Positions 1 to 6,450 of a DNA stretch of 8,494 bases are shown here, piece by piece. The notes beneath the pieces are model-generated. The model saw only the letters and a list, made by a program, of their open reading frames with translations. It did not search any database and was not told the DNA's origin. How positions within the stretch are numbered: position 1 is the first letter of the stretch; every line of letters begins with the position of its first letter. This stretch comes from JAVKFF01 sp040226215 (GTDB taxonomy: Bacteria > Pseudomonadota > Alphaproteobacteria > DSM-16000 > Inquilinaceae), in contig JAVKFF010000013.1 in the NCBI GenBank assembly GCA_040226215.1, forward strand, positions 1-8,494. The letters are read 5' to 3'. Made by a program: the position numbers and the translations under genes.

Positions 1-1
1 C

Positions 2-1318
2 TCCTTCGTCTCGGTCACCCAGGCCTTCAACACCACCACCTCGATGGGCCGGCTCACCCTCAACATGCTGCTCAGCTTCGCCCAGTTCGAGCGCGAGGTC
101 ACCGGCGAGCGCATCCGCGACAAGATCGCCGCCTCCAAGCGGAAGGGCATGTGGATGGGCGGCACCGTGCCCCTGGGCTACGAGCCCGAAGGCCGCACGC
201 TGGCCATCAACGCGGCCGAGGCCGAGACCGTCCGCACGATCTTCCGGCTCTATCTCGAACACGGCACCGTCCGGCGCGTGAAGGAAGAGAGCGACCGGCT
301 CCGGATCCTCACCAAGCGCCGCCGCCATCCCGATGGCCGGCAAAGCGGCGGCAGGCCGATGAGCCGGGGCTATCTCTACAAGCTGCTCGGCAACCCGCTC
401 TATATCGGCCGCATCCCGCACAAGGGGGCGAGCTACGAGGGCCAGCACAAGCCGATCATCGACCAGGAGACCTGGGACGCCGTCCAGGCCGGGCTCAAGG
501 GCAACAGCCATGAAAGGTCATCGGCCCCCAGATTGACCGAGCCGAGCCCACTCATCGGCAAGCTGTTCGATGCCGATGGCCATCCCCTCACGCCGAGCCA
601 TGCTGTGAAGAACGGCAGGCGCTACCGCTACTACGTCTCCCGGCACCTGATCACCGGCGAAGCGCCGACTGATGCGCCGGCAGAGCGCGCTGGCTGGCGC
701 CTGCCGGCGCGGGAAATCGAGCGGATCGTCTCGAGCGCGGTCGATCAGCTTCTCACGGATCGTTCCGAGCTAGCCGGCGCCGCCCGCGCTGCGGGGTGGA
801 GCGTTGACAATATCCCATCCCTGCTCGACAAATTGTCGGCGCTGACAGACACGGCTATCAATTACGTTGATCAGGTCATTCTTGGGTCAGTCGCAGTACA
901 GATCACCCTATCGCTGAGAGAGGAGACCGGCCAAAAAGGTCCGCCGATCGAGACGACTGTGCCCGTCACCATCAGGCGGCGCGGCGTCGAGCAGCGTCTG
1001 GTGCTCCATGGCGTTCACCGATCGAACGTTGCCGGTCACACCGACCCGGCGCTGGTCAAAGCGCTTCACCGCGCCCATCGCTGGTTCGAAGACCTTGCCT
1101 CGGGACGCGCTGACTCGCTCAAGGCAATCGCCGCGCGGGAAGGCGTCAGCGATCGCTACATCGGCCACCTGCTGCCGCTCGCCTTCCTCTCGCCTGACCT
1201 CTCCGCCGCGATCCTGGCGGGCGAGCAACCGTCGGACCTGACGCTCGAACGCCTCATCCATAACATCGACATTCCGCTCGAATGGGATGACCAGCACGCG
1301 CAGCTGGGCATGAGCTGA
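2..1318 (+). CDS. Serine site-specific recombinase (resolvase/invertase superfamily), 5' end outside the window
   Basis: About 438 residues are visible; the true start and the catalytic serine lie to the left of the window. The visible part opens with the end of the resolvase catalytic domain (FVSVTQAFNTTTSMGRLTLN, then LLSFAQFEREVTGERIRDKI), which in this family carries the last catalytic arginine region and the long E helix. Next comes a 'recombinase' DNA-binding domain (VPLGYEPEGRTL to about GLKGNS), including the typical LLGNPLYIGRIPHKG segment. A zinc-ribbon-like region follows (PSPLIGKLFDADGHPLTPSH, then RRYRYYVSRHLI), but with no cysteines; the whole visible protein is cysteine-free. 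The C-terminus has a helix-turn-helix-like segment (SLKAIAAREGVSDRYIGHLL) and ends in IDIPLEWDDQH, a tail I recognise from recombinases of alphaproteobacterial elements. Such enzymes cut and rejoin DNA through a phosphoserine link to integrate, excise or invert segments. Third-position G/C drops clearly after about position 510. The gene points toward the 3' end of the tRNA-Ser gene, as expected at the edge of an integrated element. The family call is firm; whether it is a functional integrase is unknown. Confidence 0.9.
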   Translation, partial: SFVSVTQAFNTTTSMGRLTLNMLLSFAQFEREVTGERIRDKIAASKRKGMWMGGTVPLGYEPEGRTLAINAAEAETVRTIFRLYLEHGTVRRVKEESDRLRILTKRRRHPDGRQSGGRPMSRGYLYKLLGNPLYIGRIPHKGASYEGQHKPIIDQETWDAVQAGLKGNSHERSSAPRLTEPSPLIGKLFDADGHPLTPSHAVKNGRRYRYYVSRHLITGEAPTDAPAERAGWRLPAREIERIVSSAVDQLLTDRSELAGAARAAGWSVDNIPSLLDKLSALTDTAINYVDQVILGSVAVQITLSLREETGQKGPPIETTVPVTIRRRGVEQRLVLHGVHRSNVAGHTDPALVKALHRAHRWFEDLASGRADSLKAIAAREGVSDRYIGHLLPLAFLSPDLSAAILAGEQPSDLTLERLIHNIDIPLEWDDQHAQLGMS

Positions 1319-1340
1319 CGCTCTACCGGCAGCCGCGAAA

Positions 1341-1420
1341 GCGAACCCCCGAAATCCCCGACAGAGACAGATGTGTGGATCGACTCGCGCAGTCGCGCTC
1401 TCTGTCGGTCTCCGGTTCGC
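1341..1420. repeat. Nested imperfect inverted repeat downstream of the recombinase gene
   Basis: GCGAACC (1341-1347) pairs with GGTTCGC (1414-1420), and CCGACAGAGA (1358-1367) pairs with TCTCTGTCGG (1399-1408). Unpaired stretches of 10 and 5 nt separate the two paired blocks. Inside lies a further perfect small hairpin, CGACT-CGCGC-AGTCG (1381-1395). All pairs are exact in the sequence. The element starts 22 bp after the recombinase stop codon. There is no T-run after it, so it is a poor fit to an intrinsic terminator. It could be a recombinase binding or crossover site, an element end, or a structured 3' untranslated region; the sequence does not decide between these. Confidence 0.6.
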
Positions 1421-1447
1421 AGTGTCGGAGCGAGCACCGCTGTCGCC

Positions 1448-1461
1448 CGCGGAAAGCCGCG
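1448..1461. repeat. Short perfect hairpin CGCGG-AAAG-CCGCG
   Basis: A 5-bp GC stem with a 4-nt loop lies in the gene-free region between the recombinase and the tRNA gene. The block AGCCGCGAAGCG at 1455-1466 nearly repeats AGCCGCGAAAGCG at 1331-1343, so this 12-13 nt motif flanks the larger inverted repeat on both sides. Its role is unknown, and short GC-rich hairpins arise easily by chance at this base composition. Confidence 0.3.
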
Positions 1462-1470
1462 AAGCGTGCC

Positions 1471-1606
<136 letters not shown>

Positions 1607-1702
1607 GCTGGCTTCCACCACCGGCGCCATGGGCGTTGGCCAGGGGCCGCCCGGGACCGTGGATGGGCGAGCGGCGGGGCTGCCGCTCGCGAAGCGGCGC
1701 GG

Positions 1703-1731
1703 ACCATAGCCAAAGCCCGGCGCTACCGCAA
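1703..1731 (-). promoter_or_regulatory. Putative sigma-70 promoter for tRNA-Ser
   Basis: On the minus strand TTGCGG (1731-1726) and TATGGT (1708-1703) are separated by exactly 17 bp. Transcription would begin about 90 nt before the mature tRNA 5' end, leaving a leader for RNase P to remove. That leader contains a perfect 6-bp hairpin (1682-1698). The -35 box is imperfect, so this is a candidate only. Confidence 0.4.
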
Positions 1732-1795
1732 GCGGCGGCGGGGCAGACACGCGACGGACGCCGCGCAGGGCTGCCCTGAGCGCAATGACGGATCG

Positions 1796-1823
1796 TTGAC
1801 AGAAATCGCCGGATGGGTATAAG
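1796..1823 (+). promoter_or_regulatory. Sigma-70-type promoter of the rplU-rpmA operon
   Basis: A perfect -35 box TTGACA (1796-1801) and a good -10 box TATAAG (1818-1823) are 16 bp apart. Transcription would start near 1829-1831, about 170 nt before the rplU start codon. The close match to consensus fits a highly expressed ribosomal protein operon. It lies back to back with the putative tRNA-Ser promoter, with 64 bp between the two -35 boxes. Confidence 0.75.
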
Positions 1824-1829
1824 TCCGCG

Positions 1830-1999
1830 CTTCGGTGAGCGCGGGCCTCTCCCAAGGGCGCCCGCGCCTTGGTTTTCCGGCCCATCGACGCGGCTGCGAC
1901 GTCGCCCCGTCCGGGCGGCGGACCGGCCGCCGGACCCGCCAGCCGGGTCGGCTGTCGGCGGGACCACATCAGAACGACTTGACGATACGGATTTTGGGC
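1830..1999 (+). promoter_or_regulatory. Structured 5' leader of rplU, possible attenuator
   Basis: No plausible gene lies in this stretch. It holds several hairpins. One begins at the start of the transcript (CCGCGCT-TCGGTG-AGCGCGG, 1825-1844, partly upstream of the likely start site). The terminator-like one at 1852-1876 is listed separately. Downstream there are two mutually exclusive folds. Fold A is GACCCG-CCAGC-CGGGTC (1933-1949). Fold B pairs CCCGCC and AGCC (1935-1944) with GGCT (1950-1953) and GGCGGG (1957-1962), leaving GTC bulged. Ribosomal protein operons are often feedback-regulated through such leaders, and an L21 leader is known in Firmicutes; I cannot match this one to a described motif. 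No strong Shine-Dalgarno precedes the rplU ATG, only GGG at 1996-1998. Confidence 0.45.
1852..1876 (+). terminator. Terminator-like hairpin inside the rplU leader
   Basis: CCAAGG (1852-1857) pairs with CCTTGG (1867-1872). After a bulged G at 1858, CG pairs with CG around a CCCG loop, and the stem is followed at once by TTTT (1873-1876). It sits about 20-45 nt into the predicted transcript, where a conditional terminator would be placed. The T-run is short, so it may be a pause site rather than a full terminator. Confidence 0.4.
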
Positions 2000-2311
2000 A
2001 TGTTCGCAGTCATCCGCACCGGCGGCAAACAGTACCGGGTCGCAGAGAACGACGTGATCCTGGTGGAGCGCGTTGACGGCGATGCCGGCGCGAAGGTGAA
2101 GCTGGACGAGGTCCTGGCCGTCGGCACGGGCGACAAGGTGACCTTCGGCGCGCCGCTGGTGAAGGGTGCCGCCGTGGAGGCCGAGGTCGTCGAGCAGACG
2201 CGCGGACCCAAGATCATCATCTTCAAGAAGAAGCGCCGGCAGAACTATCGGCGCAAGCGCGGCCACCGCCAGGACCTGACGCGGCTGCGCATCACCGGCA
2301 TCAAGGCGTAG
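2000..2311 (+). CDS. rplU: 50S ribosomal protein L21 (bL21)
   Basis: This gene encodes a 103-residue protein of exactly the usual bacterial length, beginning MFAVIRTGGKQYRV, the standard L21 N-terminus. The C-terminal part (residues 70-91, PKIIIFKKKRRQNYRRKRGH and on) is the highly basic rRNA-binding signature, followed by TRLRITGI at 94-101. L21 binds 23S rRNA in the large subunit and helps early assembly. The ATG at 2000 was chosen by homology, because the frame stays open upstream but that extension looks like untranslated leader. The Shine-Dalgarno is weak. It is the first gene of the operon, downstream of a strong promoter and a structured leader, with rpmA 131 nt further on. Confidence 0.97.
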   Translation: MFAVIRTGGKQYRVAENDVILVERVDGDAGAKVKLDEVLAVGTGDKVTFGAPLVKGAAVEAEVVEQTRGPKIIIFKKKRRQNYRRKRGHRQDLTRLRITGIKA

Positions 2312-2383
2312 GGACAAACCGGCCACAAGCTGGACCCGGTCGCCGCCCCGGCGGCAGATGAGTGGCGCAACCGAGGTCCGGCA

Positions 2384-2428
2384 AGCCGCAGACAAGGTGG
2401 CCGCAGACGAGTTGGCCGCAGACGAGTT
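2384..2428 (+). repeat. Three tandem 15-bp units in the rplU-rpmA spacer
   Basis: GGCCGCAGACGAGTT occurs twice in perfect tandem (2399-2413 and 2414-2428), preceded by a diverged copy AGCCGCAGACAAGGT (2384-2398). The array ends one base before the Shine-Dalgarno of rpmA. Its identical copies suggest recent slippage. The 131-nt spacer also holds a small GC hairpin, GCCGC-CCCG-GCGGC (2342-2355). No gene is evident here. Confidence 0.8.
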
Positions 2429-2429
2429 G

Positions 2430-2435
2430 AAGGAG
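2430..2435 (+). promoter_or_regulatory. Shine-Dalgarno site of rpmA
   Basis: AAGGAG lies 7 nt before the rpmA ATG. It confirms the start at 2443 and is far stronger than the site before rplU. Confidence 0.85.
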
Positions 2436-2442
2436 CGATCCG

Positions 2443-2709
2443 ATGGCACACAAGAAAGCGGGCGGTTCCTCGCGCAACGGGCGCGACAGCGAAGGCCGGC
2501 GCCTGGGCGTGAAGAAGTTCGGCGGCGAGGCCGTGATCCCGGGCAACATCATCGTCCGCCAGCGTGGCACCAAGTTCCACCCGGGCGACAATGTCGGCAT
2601 GGGCCGGGACCACACCCTGTTCGCCACGGTCGAAGGCAAGGTGACCTTCCGCAAGACCCGCGACCGTACCTATGTCTCGGTCGCCCGACCGTTGGAGGCC
2701 GCCGAATAG
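2443..2709 (+). CDS. rpmA: 50S ribosomal protein L27 (bL27)
   Basis: The 88-residue product begins MAHKKAGGSSRNGRDSEGRR, the classic L27 N-terminal tail that reaches toward the peptidyl transferase centre and helps position tRNA. The rest (GVKKFGGEAVIPGNIIVRQR, then GTKFHPGDNVGMGRDHTLFA) is diagnostic for the family. Length is normal. No cleavable N-terminal extension of the Firmicutes type is present. A strong Shine-Dalgarno fixes the start. It is co-transcribed with rplU, as in most bacteria, and is followed by a hairpin terminator about 60 nt after its stop codon. Confidence 0.98.
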   Translation: MAHKKAGGSSRNGRDSEGRRLGVKKFGGEAVIPGNIIVRQRGTKFHPGDNVGMGRDHTLFATVEGKVTFRKTRDRTYVSVARPLEAAE

Positions 2710-2768
2710 GGCAGGCCCGGCGCTGCCGTCCCCCGCGGGCGGCGACACGCGACAGGACGCGAACAGCG

Positions 2769-2793
2769 AGGCCCGCCCACCAGGCGGGCCTTT
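2769..2793 (+). terminator. Hairpin terminator after rpmA
   Basis: AGGCCCGCC (2769-2777) and GGCGGGCCT (2783-2791) form a perfect 9-bp stem around a CACCA loop, followed by TT and then GTCG. The stem is very stable but the T-run is short, so some readthrough into obgE is likely. It marks the end of the rplU-rpmA transcription unit. Confidence 0.7.
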
Positions 2794-2800
2794 GTCGTAT

Positions 2801-2867
2801 CGGCCCCCTCGAGAATGCCTCGAGACAAGCCCCACAAGCGGCCCCCTCGAGTGCCCGGACGGTCCGG
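2801..2867 (+). repeat. Direct repeats and palindromes upstream of obgE
   Basis: CGGCCCCCTCGAG is present twice, at 2801-2813 and 2839-2851. The palindrome CTCGAG occurs three times (2808-2813, 2819-2824, 2846-2851); the first two can pair as CTCGAG-AATGC-CTCGAG. The palindrome CCGGAC-G-GTCCGG follows at 2855-2867. This is the 97-nt region between the rpmA terminator and obgE. It may be an operator or a structured leader for obgE; I found no convincing promoter boxes in it. Confidence 0.5.
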
Positions 2868-2890
2868 TCCCATCACCAGCAGACGACGCC

Positions 2891-3931
2891 ATGAAATTCC
2901 TCGACCAGGTCAAGATCTTCATCAAGTCCGGCGACGGCGGCGGCGGTGCGGTGTCGTTCCGGCGCGAGAAGTATATCGAGTTCGGCGGACCGAATGGCGG
3001 GGATGGCGGGCGCGGCGGCGATGTCTGGATCGAGGCGGTCGACGGGCTGAACACGCTGATCGACTTCCGCTACCAGCAGCACTTCAAGGCCGAGCGCGGC
3101 CACAACGGCATGGGCAAGGACCGCAGCGGCGCCAAGGGCGCGGACGCGGTCCTGCGCGTGCCGGTCGGCACCCAGGTACTGGACGAGGAGCGCGAGACGC
3201 CGCTGGCCGACCTGACCGAGGTGGGCCAGCGCGTGCGCCTGCTCAAGGGCGGCGATGGCGGCTTCGGCAACGCCCACTACAAGAGCGCGACCAACCGGGC
3301 ACCGCGCCGCGCCGATCCGGGCTATCCGGGTCAGGAGGGCTGGATCTGGCTGCGCCTGAAGCTGATCGCCGATGCCGGCCTGGTCGGCCTGCCCAATGCC
3401 GGCAAGTCGACCTTCCTCGCCACCACCACGCGGGCCCGGCCGAAGATCGCCGACTATCCCTTCACCACGCTGCACCCCAATCTGGGCGTCGCCCGGCTGG
3501 GCGAGCGGGAGATCGTCATCGCCGACATCCCCGGCCTGATCGAGGGTGCGCATGAGGGGCACGGGCTGGGCGACCGCTTCCTCGGCCATGTCGAGCGTAC
3601 CCGCGTGCTGCTCCATCTGGTCGACGCCACCCAGGAGGACGTGGCCGGGGCCTACCGTACGGTGCGCGACGAATTGGTCGCCTATGGCGAAGGCCTGGCG
3701 GAGAAGCGCGAGATCGTGGCGCTCAGCAAGATCGACTCGGTCGCCGGCGAGGATCTGGCCGAGCGGCGGGGGGCGCTGGCGGCGGCCTGCGGGCAGGAGG
3801 TGCTGGCGATCTCCGCCGTCGCCGGCAGCGGCATGCAGGAAGCGGTGGCGCGGTTGTTCGCGGTGATCGACGAGGCGAAGGCGGCGGAGACCGCGGCCGC
3901 CGCGGCACCGGCGGAACCTTACCGGCCATGA
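2891..3931 (+). CDS. obgE: GTPase ObgE/CgtA, ribosome assembly factor
   Basis: The 346-residue protein has the two expected domains. The glycine-rich Obg fold is at about 1-158 (MKFLDQVKIFIKSGDGGGGA, GGPNGGDGGRGGDVW, LLKGGDGGFGNAHYKSATNR). The GTPase domain follows: G1 GLPNAGKST (166-174), the switch region FTTLHPNLGV (191-200), G3 DIPGLIEGAHEGHGLG (212-227), G4 as SKID (279-282, where many homologues have NKxD), and G5 SAVAGSG (308-314). ObgE binds the 50S subunit late in assembly and links ribosome maturation to growth and (p)ppGpp. The tail is short and Ala/Glu-rich, with no extra C-terminal domain. The ATG was chosen by homology; no Shine-Dalgarno is visible. The last bases overlap the proB start codon (ATGA), so translation is probably coupled. 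In several relatives an acetyltransferase gene lies between rpmA and obgE; none is here. Confidence 0.97.
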   Translation: MKFLDQVKIFIKSGDGGGGAVSFRREKYIEFGGPNGGDGGRGGDVWIEAVDGLNTLIDFRYQQHFKAERGHNGMGKDRSGAKGADAVLRVPVGTQVLDEERETPLADLTEVGQRVRLLKGGDGGFGNAHYKSATNRAPRRADPGYPGQEGWIWLRLKLIADAGLVGLPNAGKSTFLATTTRARPKIADYPFTTLHPNLGVARLGEREIVIADIPGLIEGAHEGHGLGDRFLGHVERTRVLLHLVDATQEDVAGAYRTVRDELVAYGEGLAEKREIVALSKIDSVAGEDLAERRGALAAACGQEVLAISAVAGSGMQEAVARLFAVIDEAKAAETAAAAAPAEPYRP

Positions 3932-5115
3932 GCGAACTGCCCGACGAAGCGGTCTCATCCCGCGCGGCCGCCACGGATTCCGGCACCCTGCCCCGCCTCG
4001 CCGATGCCCGGCGGCTGGTGGTCAAGATAGGCTCCGCCCTGCTGGTGGACGAGGCCACGGGCCGCCTGCACCGCCGCTGGCTCGACGCCCTGGCCGACGA
4101 CGTCGCGGCGCTGAAGGGGCGCGGTGTCGAGGTGATCCTGGTCTCCTCCGGCGCCATCGCCGTGGGGCGCGAGCATCTCGGCCTCGGCCGGGCCCAGACC
4201 GGCGACCGGGCGCTCAGGCTGGAGGAGAAGCAGGCGGCGGCGGCCACCGGGCAGATCCGCCTGGCGCACGCCTATCAGGAGGCCCTGGCCCGCCACCAGA
4301 TCACCGTGGCGCAGATCCTGCTGTCGCCGCAGGACACCGAGGACCGGCGCCGGCACCTGAACGGACGGGCCACGATCGATCAGCTGCTGCGCCTGGGCGC
4401 GGTGCCGGTGATTAACGAGAACGACACGGTGGCGACAGCGGAGATCCGCTTCGGCGACAATGACCGGCTGGCCGCCCGGGTGGCGCAGATGGTCAGCGCC
4501 GACACGCTGGTCCTGCTCTCCGACATCGACGGCCTCTACACGGCCGATCCGCGCAGCCAGCCTGATGCCACGCACCTGGCCGTGGTGCCGGAGATCGACG
4601 CCGCCATCATGGCCATGGCCGGCAAGCCGCGTCCCGGCTATTCCTCGGGCGGCATGGTCACCAAGCTGACAGCGGCCAGGATCGCCACCAGGGCCGGCAC
4701 GGCGATGGCGATCGCCCGGGGCACGGTCATGAACCCGCTGGCGGCGCTGGCGGAAGGCGGCCGGGCGACCTGGTTCCTGGCGGCGGCTGAGCCGACGACG
4801 GCGCGCAAGCGCTGGATCGCCGGCGCCCTCAACCCGCTCGGCGTGCTGACCGTCGACGACGGCGCGGCGCGGGCGCTGGGCCAGGGCCGCAGCCTGCTGC
4901 CGGCCGGCGTGGCCGCCGTGGAGGGCAGTTTCGAGCGCGGCGACCCGGTGGAGATCCGCGACCGCCGGGGCACGGTGCTGGGCCGCGGCCTGTGCGCGTA
5001 CTCCGCGGAGGACGCACGCGTCATCGCCGGCCACCGCACCGCCGCCATCGAGAGCCTGCTGGGCTGGCGCGGCCGCGACGAGATGGTGCATCGCGACGAC
5101 CTGGCGCTGCTATAG
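3928..5115 (+). CDS. proB: Glutamate 5-kinase
   Basis: ProB phosphorylates glutamate with ATP to gamma-glutamyl phosphate, the first and feedback-inhibited step of proline synthesis in the cytoplasm. The 395-residue protein has an amino acid kinase domain (VVKIGSALL 31-39, SSGAIAVG 73-80, PVINENDTV 160-168, FGDNDRLAARVA 175-186, LLSDIDGLYTADPRS 197-210, GGMVTKLTAA 241-250). A C-terminal PUA domain follows from about 292 (RKRWIAGAL, then SLLPAGVAAVEGSFERGD), as in the E. coli enzyme. The first 28 or so residues precede the kinase fold and look like a non-conserved extension; compared with the 367-residue E. coli protein this accounts for most of the extra length. The start overlaps the obgE stop as ATGA. 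proA follows 32 nt downstream. Confidence 0.96.
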   Translation: MSELPDEAVSSRAAATDSGTLPRLADARRLVVKIGSALLVDEATGRLHRRWLDALADDVAALKGRGVEVILVSSGAIAVGREHLGLGRAQTGDRALRLEEKQAAAATGQIRLAHAYQEALARHQITVAQILLSPQDTEDRRRHLNGRATIDQLLRLGAVPVINENDTVATAEIRFGDNDRLAARVAQMVSADTLVLLSDIDGLYTADPRSQPDATHLAVVPEIDAAIMAMAGKPRPGYSSGGMVTKLTAARIATRAGTAMAIARGTVMNPLAALAEGGRATWFLAAAEPTTARKRWIAGALNPLGVLTVDDGAARALGQGRSLLPAGVAAVEGSFERGDPVEIRDRRGTVLGRGLCAYSAEDARVIAGHRTAAIESLLGWRGRDEMVHRDDLALL

Positions 5116-5134
5116 TGCGCGCCCGAGAAAGGGA

Positions 5135-5140
5135 AAGGAG
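5135..5140 (+). promoter_or_regulatory. Shine-Dalgarno site of proA
   Basis: AAGGAG lies 7 nt before the ATG at 5148. It decides the proA start against the longer open frame that runs back into the end of proB. Confidence 0.85.
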
Positions 5141-5147
5141 CCGGGGC

Positions 5148-6437
5148 ATGGCCGTGGTCGAGAAGAAGGTGACGCAGCTGGAGACGCCGGAGGCGCTGGT
5201 CGACCGGCTGGGGACCGCCGCCCGCCAGGCCGCCCGCGTGCTGGCGACGGTCCCGTCCGTGCGCAAGACCGCGGCTCTCAGGGCGATGGCGGATGGCCTG
5301 CGAGGACATGCCGACGCCATCCTGGAGGCCAATGGCCGCGATGTCGCCGCCGCCGAGGCGAAGGGCACCAAGGGCGCCTTTCTCGACCGTCTGCGGCTGA
5401 CGCCGGAGCGCATCGAGGCGATGGCCGCCGGCGTGGAGAAGATCGCCGCGCTGCCCGATCCGGTCGGACGCGAGATCGCCCGCTGGACGGTGCCCACGGG
5501 CCTCGACATCGCCCGCGTGCGGGTGCCGCTCGGCGTCATCGGCGTGATCTACGAGAGCCGGCCGAACGTCACCGCCGATGCCGGCGCGCTCTGCCTGAAG
5601 GCAGGCAACGCGGTGATCCTGCGCGGCGGCTCGGAGAGTTTCGAGACGGCGGGCGTGATCACGGACATCCTGGCCGACGGCCTGAAGCAGGCGGGCCTGC
5701 CCTCGGCCGCCATCCAGCGCATCCCGACCACCGACCGCGCCGCCGTCGGCGCCATGCTGGGCGCGGCCGGGCTGATCGACGTGATCGTGCCGCGCGGCGG
5801 CAAGTCGCTGATCGCGCGTGTGCAGGCGGAGAGCCGGGTGCCGGTCTTCGCCCATCTGGAGGGTCTCTGCCATCTCTTCATCGACCGCGCCGCCGATCCG
5901 GCGATGGCGCGGTCGATCACGGTCAACGCCAAGATGCGGCGCACCGGCATCTGCGGCGCGCTGGAGACCCTGCTGGTCGACCGTGCGGTCGCCGCCGAAC
6001 AGCTGCCGCCGATCCTCGACGCCCTGGCCGAGGCCGGCTGCGAGCTGCGCGGCGACGCCGAGGTCCGGGCGCTCGACCCTCGGGTGAAGCCGGCGGTCGA
6101 GGAGGACTGGTGGACGGAGTATCTCGACGCCATCCTGTCGATCCGCGTGGTCGACGGGCTGGAGGCGGCGATCGAGCACATCAACCACTACGGCTCCCAC
6201 CACACCGACGCCATCGTGACGGCGGACGCCGAGGCCGCGCGGCGCTTCTTCGAGGAGGTCGATTCCGCCATCGTGCTGCACAACGCGTCGACCCAGTTCG
6301 CCGATGGCGGCGAGTTCGGCATGGGCGCGGAGATCGGCATCGCCACCGGGCGCATGCACGCCCGCGGACCGGTCGGCGCGGAGGAGTTGACGACCTACAA
6401 ATACGTCGTCCGGGGCAGCGGCCAGACCCGGGCCTGA
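5148..6437 (+). CDS. proA: Glutamate-5-semialdehyde dehydrogenase (gamma-glutamyl phosphate reductase)
   Basis: ProA reduces gamma-glutamyl phosphate with NADPH to glutamate semialdehyde, which cyclises on the way to proline. The 429-residue product matches the aldehyde dehydrogenase-like family: VRVPLGVIGVIYESRPNVTA (124-143), CLKAGNAVILRGGSES (149-164), DVIVPRGGKSLI (211-222), and the catalytic segment NAKMRRTGICGALET with Cys269. Near the C-terminus are NHYGSHHTDAIVT (346-358), NASTQFADGGEFGMGAEIGI (379-398) and ELTTYKYVVRG (413-423), all typical of ProA. Length is close to the family norm. It uses the unstable acyl phosphate made by ProB, and the adjacent genes fit a ProB-ProA partnership. 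nadD begins close after its stop codon. Confidence 0.97.
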   Translation: MAVVEKKVTQLETPEALVDRLGTAARQAARVLATVPSVRKTAALRAMADGLRGHADAILEANGRDVAAAEAKGTKGAFLDRLRLTPERIEAMAAGVEKIAALPDPVGREIARWTVPTGLDIARVRVPLGVIGVIYESRPNVTADAGALCLKAGNAVILRGGSESFETAGVITDILADGLKQAGLPSAAIQRIPTTDRAAVGAMLGAAGLIDVIVPRGGKSLIARVQAESRVPVFAHLEGLCHLFIDRAADPAMARSITVNAKMRRTGICGALETLLVDRAVAAEQLPPILDALAEAGCELRGDAEVRALDPRVKPAVEEDWWTEYLDAILSIRVVDGLEAAIEHINHYGSHHTDAIVTADAEAARRFFEEVDSAIVLHNASTQFADGGEFGMGAEIGIATGRMHARGPVGAEELTTYKYVVRGSGQTRA

Positions 6438-6450
6438 GCCCTCGTCAGCC

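Noticed and set aside
2358..2442. Possible small protein spanning the 15-bp repeats (MSGATEVRQAADKVAADELA and on)
   Set aside because: The frame continues into rpmA out of phase and has no ribosome-binding site. Repeats of 15 bp automatically keep a frame open. Slippage in a spacer is the simpler reading.
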